A DNA stretch of 64,000 nucleotides from an uncultured Cellulophaga sp. (lineage in GTDB: Bacteria; Bacteroidota; Bacteroidia; Flavobacteriales; Flavobacteriaceae). The notes under the pieces are model-generated. The model was not told the DNA's origin and did not search any database. It was given only the letters and a program-made list of their open reading frames with translations. Positions within the stretch are counted from its first letter, which is position 1. The number at the start of each line of letters is the position of its first letter. Positions 17,339 through 26,264 of this stretch are shown here, in pieces. The stretch covers positions 460,476 to 524,475 of the forward strand of contig CANMEI010000002.1 in NCBI GenBank assembly GCA_947496695.1, in the 5' to 3' direction. The position numbers were made by a program, and so were the translations under genes.

Positions 17339-17821
17339 TTGGATAAAGAAACATACAAAAAGGAATTGATTGAGGAACTTGGTATTCATATGGAAAATGA
17401 ATACTCATTAGCGCCACTACCAGCACGTATTTTCGCCAATTTAGTAATTACTGATGAAGATGGGTTAACTTTTGAAGACTGCCTTACCAAAAGGGGAGCT
17501 AGTAAAAGTTCAATATCTACATCTCTTAACTTACTACTACAACTTGGTATGATTACCTATTTTACAAAATCTGGAGATAGAAAAAGGTATTTTAAAACTA
17601 CTGATAAGGCTACTTTTTTTGTTCAAAAACTTGAACAAGCCATAAAAAAAGTAGACAATGAGACATATATGATGAATAAAGTAATCGATTACAATAAACA
17701 ATTTAACCCCCTTAAATACAATACTAAAAAAAATGATTATAATGTTTATTTAAGCTGTATTTCAGAAAGTAAAGATTGTTATATAAAAGCAATATCAGAA
17801 TTAAAAAAAGAGATCAAATAA
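17339..17821 (+). CDS. GbsR/MarR-type winged-helix regulator
   Basis: A 160-residue regulator using a TTG start (17339), which gives MDKETYKKELIEELGIHMENE, the usual beginning of the family. A winged helix-turn-helix covers about residues 25-95 (LTFEDCLTKRGASKSSISTSLNLLLQLGMITYFTKSGDRKRYF). The C-terminal helices probably mediate dimerisation. Related regulators sit at the head of RND efflux operons in flavobacteria. A GTTCG-N8-CGAAC dyad between this gene and the adaptor gene is a candidate binding site. The ligand is unknown. Confidence 0.87.
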   Translation: MDKETYKKELIEELGIHMENEYSLAPLPARIFANLVITDEDGLTFEDCLTKRGASKSSISTSLNLLLQLGMITYFTKSGDRKRYFKTTDKATFFVQKLEQAIKKVDNETYMMNKVIDYNKQFNPLKYNTKKNDYNVYLSCISESKDCYIKAISELKKEIK

Positions 17822-17837
17822 ATTTTTTACCTAAATA

Positions 17838-17855
17838 GTTCGTTTTTTACCGAAC
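17838..17855 (+). promoter_or_regulatory. Candidate operator GTTCG-N8-CGAAC
   Basis: An inverted repeat with perfect 5-bp arms (17838-17842 and 17851-17855), 36 bases before the adaptor start. Its size fits a dimeric winged-helix regulator such as the GbsR-type protein encoded just upstream or the TetR protein at the cluster's end. Confidence 0.4.
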
Positions 17856-17891
17856 ATTCAGAATTAACAAAACCTTAACAGACAACAAAAA

Positions 17892-18968
17892 ATGAAAAAC
17901 ATAGCAATAACAACTATATTTAGCATGGCAATATTATTAAGCTCATGCGGATCAAAAGAAAATTCAGCTGCTACACCACCACCTGCACCAACACTAAAAG
18001 TTGAGACATTAAAGAAAAAAGATATTACATCTTATAACGAATATTCTACAACTCTAGAAGGCAAACAAAATGTAGAAATCTGGCCTAAAGTATCTGGTTT
18101 TGTTCAATATATATATGTTGAAGAAGGTCAAAAAATTAAAAAAGGACAGTTACTTTTCAAATTAGAAACACAAACCTTAAGTCAAGATGCTAATGCCGCA
18201 AAAGCATCTGTAAATGTTGCTCAGGTTGAAGTTGATAAGCTAGTTCCTTTAGTAGAAAAAGGTATTATAAGTAATGTTCAATTAGAAACTGCAAAAGCAC
18301 AGTTAATGCAAGCTAAAAGTAATTACCAAAGTGTTAATTCAAATATTAATTATGCAAATATTACAAGCCCTGTAAATGGCTACATTGGAGAAATTCCTTA
18401 TCAAATTGGTGCATTAGTAAGTTCTGCAATGACACAACCATTAACTACAGTATCTGATGTTAGTGAGGTTCGCGCTTATTTTTCAATGAGTGAAAGAGAA
18501 GCTTTAAACTTTAAATCTTCTATTCCAACAAATGAAGATCACTTATTAGATTTAAGTAAAGCACCTGAAGTTAAATTAGAAATGATTAATGGTAAAGAAT
18601 ATGCGGAATCTGGAAAAATTGCAATGGTCAATAACATTATAAATAGTACAACAGGTAGTGTTACTGCAAGAGCCGATTTTAAAAACCCTAATAATATTTT
18701 AAGTAGCGGAAGCACTGGTAAAATTAGAATTCCAAAATCATATAAAGATGTTTATGAAATACCACAAAGTGCAACAGTAGATTTACAAGGTAAAAAATTA
18801 ATTTACGTATTAAAAGATGATAATACAGTTACAACAATGCCTTTAGATATTGTTGAAAATACTCAAACAGGATATCTAGTTCAAAACGGGATACCTGATG
18901 GAACTACAATTGTGGTTGAAGGAGTTCTTAAAATTAAAGATGGTATGGCGATCAATCCATCTAAATAA
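17892..18968 (+). CDS. RND efflux periplasmic adaptor (MFP) lipoprotein
   Basis: A 358-residue membrane-fusion protein. A lipoprotein signal ends in LLSSC with the acylated Cys at 19. The biotinyl-lipoyl half-motifs flank a shortened alpha-hairpin (about 80-135), followed by beta-barrel and membrane-proximal domains (PVNGYIGEIPYQIGALVS is typical of the AcrA family). It bridges the inner-membrane RND pump and the TolC-like channel encoded next. The gap to the pump gene is 38 bases. The substrate could be drugs, bile-type detergents or metabolites and cannot be told from sequence. Confidence 0.95.
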   Translation: MKNIAITTIFSMAILLSSCGSKENSAATPPPAPTLKVETLKKKDITSYNEYSTTLEGKQNVEIWPKVSGFVQYIYVEEGQKIKKGQLLFKLETQTLSQDANAAKASVNVAQVEVDKLVPLVEKGIISNVQLETAKAQLMQAKSNYQSVNSNINYANITSPVNGYIGEIPYQIGALVSSAMTQPLTTVSDVSEVRAYFSMSEREALNFKSSIPTNEDHLLDLSKAPEVKLEMINGKEYAESGKIAMVNNIINSTTGSVTARADFKNPNNILSSGSTGKIRIPKSYKDVYEIPQSATVDLQGKKLIYVLKDDNTVTTMPLDIVENTQTGYLVQNGIPDGTTIVVEGVLKIKDGMAINPSK

Positions 18969-19006
18969 TTTTTAAAAAAATAATTACAACTTTTAAATAA
19001 AAAAAA

Positions 19007-22000
19007 ATGTTCCAAAAATTTATAGATCGCCCTGTACTCTCTACAGTAATATCGATCATTATAACCATTTTAGGGGTTTTAGGTTTATCATCACTACCTA
19101 TTGAACAATACCCTGAAATAGCACCACCAACGGTGCAAGTTACCGCTACCTATACAGGAGCTAATGCAGAAACTATATTAAATAGTGTTATTGTACCAAT
19201 AGAAGAAGAAATTAATGGTGTAGAGGGTATGACCTACATGACCTCAAGTGCCAGTAATGATGGTGCCGCTAGTATAAATGTTTATTTTAAATTAGGTACA
19301 GACCCAGATATTGCTGCAGTAAACGTACAAAACAGAGTTGCCAGAGCAAACAATGTTCTACCAAGTGCCGTAATCGCAAATGGGGTTATAACTCAAAAAA
19401 CGCAAACAAGCGCATTGTTATTTTTCTCATTATTCTCTGAAAATGATAATTATGATGCCACTTTTGTTGAAAACTATGCTAATATAAATATTGTACCAAA
19501 ATTACAACGTATCGAAGGTGTTGGTGATGTAAGTGTAATTGGTGCAAGAGATTATGCAATGCGTATTTGGTTAAAGCCAGATAAGATGGCGGCTTTCAAT
19601 TTAATGCCATCAGATATACAAAGCGCTCTTAATGAACAAAATGTTGAAGCAGCAACTGGTAAAATTGGTGAAAATGCCAATGGTGTTTATGAGTATGTTT
19701 TAAAGTATAAAGGTAGACTATCTGAAATATCAGAATATGAAAATATTGTAATAAAAGCACAAGATAATGGCCAGTATTTACGATTGAAAGATGTTGCTGA
19801 AATAGAATTAGGAGCTTTCAATTATGGTACAAAAAATGAAGGTATGGGTAATCCTGGTGCTGTTGTTGGTATTTTCCAAACTTCAGGTTCTAATGCAAAT
19901 GACATTATTACTCAAATTCAAGAGATTTTAAAAGAAAGTAAAGCTGAATTTCCTAAAGGCTTAGATTATATTATACCTTATAATACTAAAGACTTCTTAG
20001 ACGCATCAATTGAACATGTAATACAAACATTAATTGAAGCATTTATATTAGTGTTTATTGTAGTATTCTTATTCTTACAAGATTTTAGATCTACATTAAT
20101 ACCTGCAATAGCTGTTCCTGTAGCTATTATTGGTACATTTTTCTTTCTACAATTATTTGGTTACTCAATAAACATGCTTACGCTATTTGCGATGATTCTA
20201 GCCATTGGTATTGTGGTCGATGATGCCATTGTGGTAGTTGAAGCAGTGCATGCCAAGATGGAAGAAGGTGCTGAAAATGCCAAGGTAGCAACTAAATCTG
20301 CCATGTCTGAAATATCAGGTGCTATCATCTCTATTACATTAGTAATGTCAGCTGTGTTTATTCCTGTGTCATTCATTGAAGGATCATCGGGAGTTTTCTA
20401 CCAACAATTTGGTATTACATTGGCTATCGCTATTTTAATATCAGCTGTAAACGCACTTACATTAAGTCCCGCTTTAGCTGCTTTATTTTTAAAACCTCAT
20501 CAAGGATCAGATGAGCACAAAAAGAAAAGTATATCTAAACGTTTTTTTACTGCTTTCAATACTGGATTTGATGCTGTAACTGATAAATATATTGGCTCTG
20601 TAAAATTCTTAGCAAATAAAAAATGGTTGACAATTGTATTACTAATAGTATTTACAGCAATTGCTACAGTATTATTTAAAACTACACCTTCTGGGTTTAT
20701 ACCTAACGAAGATCAAGGCATTATTTTTGCTGATATGACCTTAGCTCCTGGTACCACATTAGAGCAAACTCAAAAAACAGTTAAAAAAATGGATTCTATT
20801 TATGAATCTATGGATATTGTTAAAGCAAGAATGAACATTGCTGGTCGAAGTTTATTAAACAACGTTAATGGTGGTTCTTACGGATTCTCTGTTATAAAAT
20901 TAAAAGATTTTAATGACCGAAATGGTGATGATGAAACAGTAGGTGCAACAATTGGAGCTTTATTTGCAAAGGCTGCAACTATTAAAGATGCTAAAATTCT
21001 ATTTTTTGCACCTCCAAGTATACGTGGTTTTGGTAACTCGGCTGGTTTTGAAGTTAACTTACAGAGTAAAAATGCTGATGATTGGCATACAATTAGTAAT
21101 ACTACTAATGAATTTTTAGCTGCTTTAAATGCAAGACCAGAAGTTCAATATGCAATTACACAGTTTAATCCAAATTTCCCTCAATACGAGTTGGTTGTTG
21201 ATGTAGAAAAAACAAAATCTGCAGGACTTGCCGTAAGTGATATATTTAATGCAATGCAAGGGTATTATGGTGGTTTGTATACTACTGATTTTAATAAATT
21301 TGGGAAACAGTATCGTGTAATGATACAAGCGAAACCTGAAGATAGAGCTAATGAAGAGTCTATAAATTCAATTTTTGTTACCAATGCAAATGGAGCATCT
21401 GTTTCTATATCTCAATTTGTTTCTTTAAAGAAAATTTATGGCCCAGAAGTAGTTAGTAGATTTAACCTTTTAAGTTCTGTTAAAATTAATGGTGCATTAA
21501 ATCCTGGTTATAGTACTGGTGATGCAATTAAAGCAATTGAAGAGGTTACTGCTCAGGTTTTACCACAAAGTTACACCTATGAATATTCTGGTTTAACAAA
21601 AGAAGAAAATAGTGCTGGTAGTCAAACTATTATAATTTTTGCTTTAAGTTTAATATTTGTATACTTTTTATTAAGTGCTCAATATGAATCATACATTCTA
21701 CCGTTCTCTATATTATTGTCACTCCCTGTTGGTATAGCAGGTGCCATTGGTTTTATCAATTTTGCTGGCTTAGAGAATAATATCTATTTTCAAATTGCAT
21801 TAATAATGCTTATTGGTCTGCTCTCTAAAAATGCTATTTTGATTGTGGAGTTTGCCTTACAGCGAAGAAAACACGGAATGTCTATAATTGACTCTGCAGT
21901 TGATGGTGCGAAAGCACGTTTAAGACCAATTTTAATGACCTCATTTGCTTTCATATTCGGACTACTTCCATTGGCATTATCAAGTGGTATTGGAGCAGTT

Positions 22001-22159
22001 GGTAACAGATCAATTGGTATGAGTGCTGTTGGTGGCATGTTAATAGGTACCATATTTGGTGTGTTTTTAATTCCTGCGTTTTATGTGATATTCCAGACAT
22101 TACAAGAGCGTATTACAGGTGCACCACAACAAGAAATTACAGAACAATCAAAGAACTAA
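19007..22159 (+). CDS. RND-family multidrug efflux pump (HAE1, AcrB-like)
   Basis: A 1050-residue inner-membrane proton antiporter of normal length with 12 helices and two large periplasmic loops. Family features include MFQKFIDRPVLSTVISIIIT at the start, DFRSTLIPAIAVPVAIIGTF, the proton-relay segment GIVVDDAIVVVEAV (paired Asp residues near 405), and the second-half helix LIGLLSKNAILIVEFA. The pattern fits the HAE1 (hydrophobe/amphiphile efflux) subgroup rather than heavy-metal pumps. It forms the tripartite pump with the adaptor before it and the channel after it. The channel start lies 4 bases past the stop. Confidence 0.96.
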   Translation: MFQKFIDRPVLSTVISIIITILGVLGLSSLPIEQYPEIAPPTVQVTATYTGANAETILNSVIVPIEEEINGVEGMTYMTSSASNDGAASINVYFKLGTDPDIAAVNVQNRVARANNVLPSAVIANGVITQKTQTSALLFFSLFSENDNYDATFVENYANINIVPKLQRIEGVGDVSVIGARDYAMRIWLKPDKMAAFNLMPSDIQSALNEQNVEAATGKIGENANGVYEYVLKYKGRLSEISEYENIVIKAQDNGQYLRLKDVAEIELGAFNYGTKNEGMGNPGAVVGIFQTSGSNANDIITQIQEILKESKAEFPKGLDYIIPYNTKDFLDASIEHVIQTLIEAFILVFIVVFLFLQDFRSTLIPAIAVPVAIIGTFFFLQLFGYSINMLTLFAMILAIGIVVDDAIVVVEAVHAKMEEGAENAKVATKSAMSEISGAIISITLVMSAVFIPVSFIEGSSGVFYQQFGITLAIAILISAVNALTLSPALAALFLKPHQGSDEHKKKSISKRFFTAFNTGFDAVTDKYIGSVKFLANKKWLTIVLLIVFTAIATVLFKTTPSGFIPNEDQGIIFADMTLAPGTTLEQTQKTVKKMDSIYESMDIVKARMNIAGRSLLNNVNGGSYGFSVIKLKDFNDRNGDDETVGATIGALFAKAATIKDAKILFFAPPSIRGFGNSAGFEVNLQSKNADDWHTISNTTNEFLAALNARPEVQYAITQFNPNFPQYELVVDVEKTKSAGLAVSDIFNAMQGYYGGLYTTDFNKFGKQYRVMIQAKPEDRANEESINSIFVTNANGASVSISQFVSLKKIYGPEVVSRFNLLSSVKINGALNPGYSTGDAIKAIEEVTAQVLPQSYTYEYSGLTKEENSAGSQTIIIFALSLIFVYFLLSAQYESYILPFSILLSLPVGIAGAIGFINFAGLENNIYFQIALIMLIGLLSKNAILIVEFALQRRKHGMSIIDSAVDGAKARLRPILMTSFAFIFGLLPLALSSGIGAVGNRSIGMSAVGGMLIGTIFGVFLIPAFYVIFQTLQERITGAPQQEITEQSKN

Positions 22160-22163
22160 AAAG

Positions 22164-23567
22164 ATGAAAAAAATAATAATGAATAAATATATCATTGTTG
22201 CAATGGTACCGCTTTTATTTCAATCGTGTTTTGTAGCTAAAAAATACGAAAGACCCACTGTTTCAACAGAAAAATTATTTAGAACAGATGAGTTACCTAA
22301 AGACAGTATTTCATTCGGTTCTGTTTCATATCAAGATATTTTTACAGATTCTTATCTAAAAACTTATATTCAAAAAGGGTTAGAAAATAACTTAGATATT
22401 AGAATTGCAATTCAAAATATAGAAGCCGCAAATGCCTATGTAAAAAAAGGAAAACTAGCTTACGCACCAACATTAAATATTACTGGTACAGGCACTAGAA
22501 ATGCTGAAATAAGTAAGAACAGCCAATTTGGTAGTATCTTTTCAACACCTTATAATGATTTTGATATCTACGGAACTTTATCATGGGAAGCTGATATTTG
22601 GGGTAAAATTAGAAGTGGAAAAAGAGCAACTAACGCTAGCTTTTTACAAACTGTGGCGGCACATCAAGCTGTAAAAACAAGCTTAGTTTCTCAAATAGCT
22701 AGTGCTTATTATCAGCTTTTAGCTTTAGACGAACAAATACTAATTACCCAAGAAACAATTAAAAACAGGCAAAAAAGTTTAGAAACTATTAAAGCTTTAA
22801 AAGAGGCTGGGCAAGAAAATCAAGTTGCTGTAGATCAAACGGCTGCACAGTTATATAGTGCTCAATCGCAATTATTAGATCTTAAAAATTCGTTATTTCA
22901 AGCTGAAAATTCATTAAGTATTTTATTAGGGGAAGAACCACAAGAATATGAGCGTAGCACTATTCAAGAGCAATCTATAACTAGTGATATGCAATTGGGT
23001 GTACCTGCTTTATTATTAAGAAACAGACCTGATGTTGTACAAGCAGAATACGGTCTTATAAATACTTTTGAATTAACAAATGTTGCTAAAAGTGCTTTTT
23101 ACCCTTCAATAACTTTATCAGCTACTGCTGGATTATCAAGTTTAAAAGCTGAAAATTGGTTTGATGCTGGATCTCTTTACGCAAATTTAGTTGGCGGACT
23201 TACTCAACCTATATTTAATGGTAGAGCAGTTAGAACAGCTTATGAAGTTGCTAAAACAAACCAAGAGAATGCTTTATTAATGTTTAAGAAAACATTGCTT
23301 AATGCTGGACAAGAAGTTTCTAATGCTTTATATGATTATAATATTAATGTTGAAAAAGAAGCTTATTTAGCAAAACAAGTGCATGCTTTAAAAAGAGCTG
23401 AAGAAAATTCAGAAGAACTTTTAAATAGTGGTTATTTAACATATTTAGATCTTTTGACCGCAAGAGAAAGTGCCCTTACTGCTGAATTAAGCTTGATTGA
23501 TAATAAATACAATCAATTAGCCGCTACGGTAGAATTATATCGTTCATTAGGTGGCGGATGGAAATAA
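22164..23567 (+). CDS. TolC-like outer-membrane efflux lipoprotein (NodT/OprM type)
   Basis: A 467-residue outer-membrane factor read from the ATG at 22164, 4 bases after the pump stop. A longer frame starting at 22119 would overlap the pump gene and lacks a signal. The lipobox LLFQSC places the acylated Cys at about 22. The rest shows the two OEP repeats of long helices (for example NRPDVVQAEYGL and LLNSGYLTYLDLLTARESAL) expected of a trimeric channel. It completes the tripartite pump across the outer membrane. Confidence 0.94.
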   Translation: MKKIIMNKYIIVAMVPLLFQSCFVAKKYERPTVSTEKLFRTDELPKDSISFGSVSYQDIFTDSYLKTYIQKGLENNLDIRIAIQNIEAANAYVKKGKLAYAPTLNITGTGTRNAEISKNSQFGSIFSTPYNDFDIYGTLSWEADIWGKIRSGKRATNASFLQTVAAHQAVKTSLVSQIASAYYQLLALDEQILITQETIKNRQKSLETIKALKEAGQENQVAVDQTAAQLYSAQSQLLDLKNSLFQAENSLSILLGEEPQEYERSTIQEQSITSDMQLGVPALLLRNRPDVVQAEYGLINTFELTNVAKSAFYPSITLSATAGLSSLKAENWFDAGSLYANLVGGLTQPIFNGRAVRTAYEVAKTNQENALLMFKKTLLNAGQEVSNALYDYNINVEKEAYLAKQVHALKRAEENSEELLNSGYLTYLDLLTARESALTAELSLIDNKYNQLAATVELYRSLGGGWK

Positions 23568-23584
23568 TTTAATTTGTTTAAAAA

Positions 23585-24169
23585 ATGATTAATAGAGATC
23601 AATTTTTAGAAACAGCCATATCTAAATTTACAAGGTTTGGGTGTAAGCGTTTTACCCTAGATGATTTAGCACATGAAATGGGTGTTTCTAAAAAAACGAT
23701 CTATGAAAATTTTAGTAATAAAGAAACTGTTGTAACAGATAGTTTAAATTTTCTTTTAAAGAAAATTGATCTTGAGTTTATTCAAATTATTGAAAAACAT
23801 GAAGCAAATCCTATTCTGTCTATTATTGAAATTTACAGAACAGGGTTTATTTATTTAAAAAGTTTTAGTCCTGCTTATATTAATGGATTAAAAAAATATT
23901 ACCCAAAATCTTATAAGATATACTTCAATTTTAGAAAACACATTATTAACAATCATGTGAAAAAATTACTGCTAAAAGCTGAAAAAAAAGAGCACCTTAA
24001 GGCCAATATAAATATTAATCTTATTTGTGATCTGTATTTATCTAGAATTGAAAATATGCTTTTTGGGTCTGGAAATTTATTTGAAATATATAGTGTTGAA
24101 GAAATTTTAGAACACCTAATAATTAATCACTTAAGAGGAATTTCAGCAAACTATTATTTTAATAACTAA
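23585..24169 (+). CDS. TetR-family regulator of the efflux cluster
   Basis: A 194-residue regulator. The N-terminal helix-turn-helix (about residues 8-50; FTRFGCKRFTLDDLAHEMGVSKKTIYENFSNKE) is a clear TetR_N domain, followed by a helical ligand-binding domain unlike named subfamilies. It lies 17 bases after the outer-membrane factor and is the last gene of the operon, ending at a strong terminator. The cluster therefore has two regulators, one at each end. Which one represses the pump is not evident. Confidence 0.9.
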   Translation: MINRDQFLETAISKFTRFGCKRFTLDDLAHEMGVSKKTIYENFSNKETVVTDSLNFLLKKIDLEFIQIIEKHEANPILSIIEIYRTGFIYLKSFSPAYINGLKKYYPKSYKIYFNFRKHIINNHVKKLLLKAEKKEHLKANININLICDLYLSRIENMLFGSGNLFEIYSVEEILEHLIINHLRGISANYYFNN

Positions 24170-24210
24170 AAAATTTAAAGAGTAGTAATATTAAGATTCC
24201 ATTGTAAACA

Positions 24211-24246
24211 AAAAGAGAATTAGTATTTAAATTCTCTTTTGTTTTT
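24211..24246 (+). terminator. Intrinsic terminator of the efflux operon
   Basis: Stem AAAAGAGAAT (24211-24220) with ATTCTCTTTT (24231-24240), 10-base loop, followed by GTTTTTT. Confidence 0.75.
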
Positions 24247-24262
24247 TAATAGTTGTGTTATT

Positions 24263-24388
24263 TTAATAACAAGTATACCCGCCATCAACAGGAACAATTA
24301 TACCAGTCATTAATGGTAATTCAATAAAGTCAAGACCTAAATTTTTAACTCTGTCAATAAAATCTAAAGTTTCATTATTCCACTGCGA
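24263..24388 (-). pseudogene. Decayed remnant: sugar epimerase N-terminus joined to SDR C-terminus
   Basis: The minus strand is open from 24388 down to a TAA at 24263-24265, about 41 residues, with no plausible start. The last 15 residues, MTGIIVPVDGGYTCY, look like the C-terminus of a sugar-type short-chain dehydrogenase. The preceding stretch WNNETLDFIDRVKNLGLDF and IELPL resembles the N-terminal strand-helix of xylose-isomerase-like sugar epimerases. Genes of these two families are often neighbours in sugar-catabolic clusters, so this may be the scar of a deletion that fused their remains. Identification is by eye only. Confidence 0.45.
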
Positions 24389-24598
24389 TCATCATGCGTA
24401 AGCATGAATTCCTAATTTCATAATATGAAGTATTTGAACCTGAAAAAATAATTACCAAAAGTTTTGGCAAGTTGAGTAACCTATTACAATCACTATCAAA
24501 TTTAGGTTTAAAAATAGATTGCAAATCTCTAATAAACGTTAAAATTATGCTTATTATTAACACCCTTAAAAATATTGATTAGGAAATAATTTTATCAT
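24389..24598. other. Gene-free stretch with a small dyad and possible second relic
   Basis: This stretch holds a TCATGC-GTAA-GCATGA dyad near 24391-24406. It also has a plus-strand open stretch of 52 codons without a proper start (24424-24582, containing KSFGKLSNLLQSLSNLGLKI), which reads like the C-terminus of a lost protein. No insertion-sequence ends, target duplications or RNA signals were found. Confidence 0.3.
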
Positions 24599-25090
24599 TT
24601 ATTTTAATACATTTTCTTCAGCAGCTTCTATCATTTTTAATGCTGATTTAGCAATAATACTTTGTGGAAATTCACTTAAAGCTTGTTTGTAATATTCTTT
24701 TGCTTTTTGCCCATTACCAATTTGGGTATATGAGAATGCAATATTAACTAATGCCATTTCTTTGTAAGATATTTTTGAAGAGCTTAAAAGCACTATAAAA
24801 CGATAATTATCAACCCACTCATACTCTGTAAAAAAACTATAGCTCTTTTGAAAATCAGAAATTGCTTCTTTAAATTTTCCGGAGTTGTTATTTTTTATTC
24901 CACTTCTATGATCTCTTGGAATCAAATTTCTCAACAAATAAGAGATCAGCAAGTATGTGATTGCACCATATAAAAAAGCCTCTTTTGGAGCTATTAAATT
25001 CCAAATAAATATAATTATTCCCATTACAATTATATGAGGCAGTATAGATATCCAATTTCTTTGTCTAGTTGTAGGAACTTTTGAATTCAT
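24599..25090 (-). CDS. TPR-containing membrane protein
   Basis: A 163-residue protein if started at the ATG 25088-25090, 5 bases after the CYTH stop; an alternative start six codons upstream would overlap that gene. Two hydrophobic helices (about 14-32 and 36-55; IIVMGIIIFIWNLIAP) anchor it. The C-terminal half has TPR-like helices (KEAISDFQKSYSFF and YTQIGNGQKAKEYYKQALSEFP). It is probably an inner-membrane scaffold of unknown purpose. It is the last gene of a three-gene minus-strand unit with the CYTH and NAD(P)H-binding genes. Confidence 0.75.
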   Translation of the reverse strand: MNSKVPTTRQRNWISILPHIIVMGIIIFIWNLIAPKEAFLYGAITYLLISYLLRNLIPRDHRSGIKNNNSGKFKEAISDFQKSYSFFTEYEWVDNYRFIVLLSSSKISYKEMALVNIAFSYTQIGNGQKAKEYYKQALSEFPQSIIAKSALKMIEAAEENVLK

Positions 25091-25095
25091 ATTTT

Positions 25096-25569
25096 TTATT
25101 TCTCCCAACCCTTAAAAGGATTCTTACTCAATTGTGAATTATAATACTTCGTTACGCCAGAAACCTCTTCACCCAACCAACTTGGTTTTTCATAAGTTTC
25201 TTCTTCAGAGGTTAACTCAACTTCAGCAACAACCAAACCTTCATTATCACCAAAAAACTCATCTACTTCAAAAGTGTGTTTACCTATATTAACTTCGTAT
25301 CTAAACTTATCAATACTACCTGGCTCAGCAATTTGCAATAATGCCTCCGCATCAGTAATTGAAATTTCTTTTTCCCATTCAAAACGAGAAACACCGGTAT
25401 CATTACCTTTACCTTTTACCGTGATAAAACCTTTTTCTCCTTTAATTCTCACCCTAACCGTACGCTCAGGATTCGTATTCAAAAAGCCTTGAACAATTCT
25501 AGTTTTAGAACTAGCATCATTTTTATAATCGTCTGATTTTACTAAAAACTTACGTTCTATTTCAAGCAT
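25096..25569 (-). CDS. CYTH-domain protein (triphosphate tunnel metalloenzyme family)
   Basis: A 157-residue protein read from the ATG at 25567-25569, which gives MLEIERKFLV with the diagnostic ExExK motif at residues 3-7. Four extra upstream codons exist but overlap the preceding gene. Further conserved pieces are TVRVRIKGEKGFITVKGKG and the acidic strands EVDEFFGDNEGLVVAEVEL. CYTH proteins hydrolyse inorganic triphosphate or related substrates in an eight-stranded tunnel with Mg or Mn. The bacterial single-domain members are usually triphosphatases, which is the likely activity here. It starts one base after the upstream stop. Confidence 0.9.
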   Translation of the reverse strand: MLEIERKFLVKSDDYKNDASSKTRIVQGFLNTNPERTVRVRIKGEKGFITVKGKGNDTGVSRFEWEKEISITDAEALLQIAEPGSIDKFRYEVNIGKHTFEVDEFFGDNEGLVVAEVELTSEEETYEKPSWLGEEVSGVTKYYNSQLSKNPFKGWEK

Positions 25570-25570
25570 A

Positions 25571-26239
25571 TTATTTTGCAATTTTCTTTATTTCGTCCGA
25601 TTCTATTACAGTATCTGAATACTCATTATAAGCCAACCATAACATAGCCTTAGCAATTGTTTCTGGTTCAATAGTTCTATACTTTTTTAATGAACCTATT
25701 AATAGAAAACCAACAACTTTCATTACTTGTTTAAATAACCACTCGCCTGTTCTTTTCTCAGACCTATCGCCACCAATTAATGAGGGCTGTAAAATATAAG
25801 TATTTCTAATTTTTAATTCTAAAACGGTATCTTGCATTTCACCTTTAACCTTATTATAAAATACGGAACTTTTGGCATCGGCTCCTAAAGCTGAAATCAC
25901 CATAAAAGTTTCAATGTTATTTTCCTTAGCTAATTTTGCACTTGCCACAGGAATTCCATAATCTATTTTTTTATAGAGATCCTTATCAGGTGTTTTACTT
26001 TTTGTAGTTCCTATACAGCAAAAAACCTCATCTCCTATAAAATCAGCTTTATAAGCTTCAATTTCAAATAAATCGACAATATATTCTATTAATTTAGGAT
26101 GTGAAAAGCCAACTGAACTTCTTGAAAAAAGTTTAATTTTGCTATACTTATCATCTGCTAATAATAGTTGTAAAAGTAAACCTCCTGATAACCCTGTAGC
26201 TCCTAATATTATTGCTGTTTTCTCTTTTTGTTTCATCAA
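25571..26239 (-). CDS. NAD(P)H-binding Rossmann protein (HTATIP2-like)
   Basis: A 222-residue protein with the N-terminal dinucleotide motif GATGLSGG (about 13-20) and a sequence plan like the atypical SDR/HTATIP2 group (KADFIGDEVFCCIGTTKSKT, then an FMVISALGADAKS strand and YILQPSLIGGDRSEKRTGEW). Such proteins are annotated as NAD-dependent epimerase-like or oxidoreductase, but the substrate is unknown. Two adjacent ATGs (26239 and 26236) are possible starts. It is first in a minus-strand unit and divergent from dinB, with only 25 bases between the genes. Confidence 0.82.
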   Translation of the reverse strand: MMKQKEKTAIILGATGLSGGLLLQLLLADDKYSKIKLFSRSSVGFSHPKLIEYIVDLFEIEAYKADFIGDEVFCCIGTTKSKTPDKDLYKKIDYGIPVASAKLAKENNIETFMVISALGADAKSSVFYNKVKGEMQDTVLELKIRNTYILQPSLIGGDRSEKRTGEWLFKQVMKVVGFLLIGSLKKYRTIEPETIAKAMLWLAYNEYSDTVIESDEIKKIAK

Positions 26240-26260
26240 TATAAATATAGTTTAATTTTG
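26227..26260 (+). promoter_or_regulatory. dinB promoter, TTTG-N22-TAATTTTG
   Basis: TTTG at 26227-26230 and an exact -7 box TAATTTTG at 26253-26260. The box ends only 4 bases before the dinB ATG, so the transcript should begin at or next to the start codon. The upstream element lies inside the start region of the divergent gene. Confidence 0.55.
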
Positions 26261-26264
26261 TAGC

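Noticed and set aside
17339..24169. Novel transport system
   Set aside because: All components match the standard adaptor, RND pump and outer-membrane channel set with normal lengths and motifs.
24170..24598. Insertion sequence remnant
   Set aside because: No terminal inverted repeats, target duplication or transposase fragment; the readable remnant matches metabolic enzymes instead.
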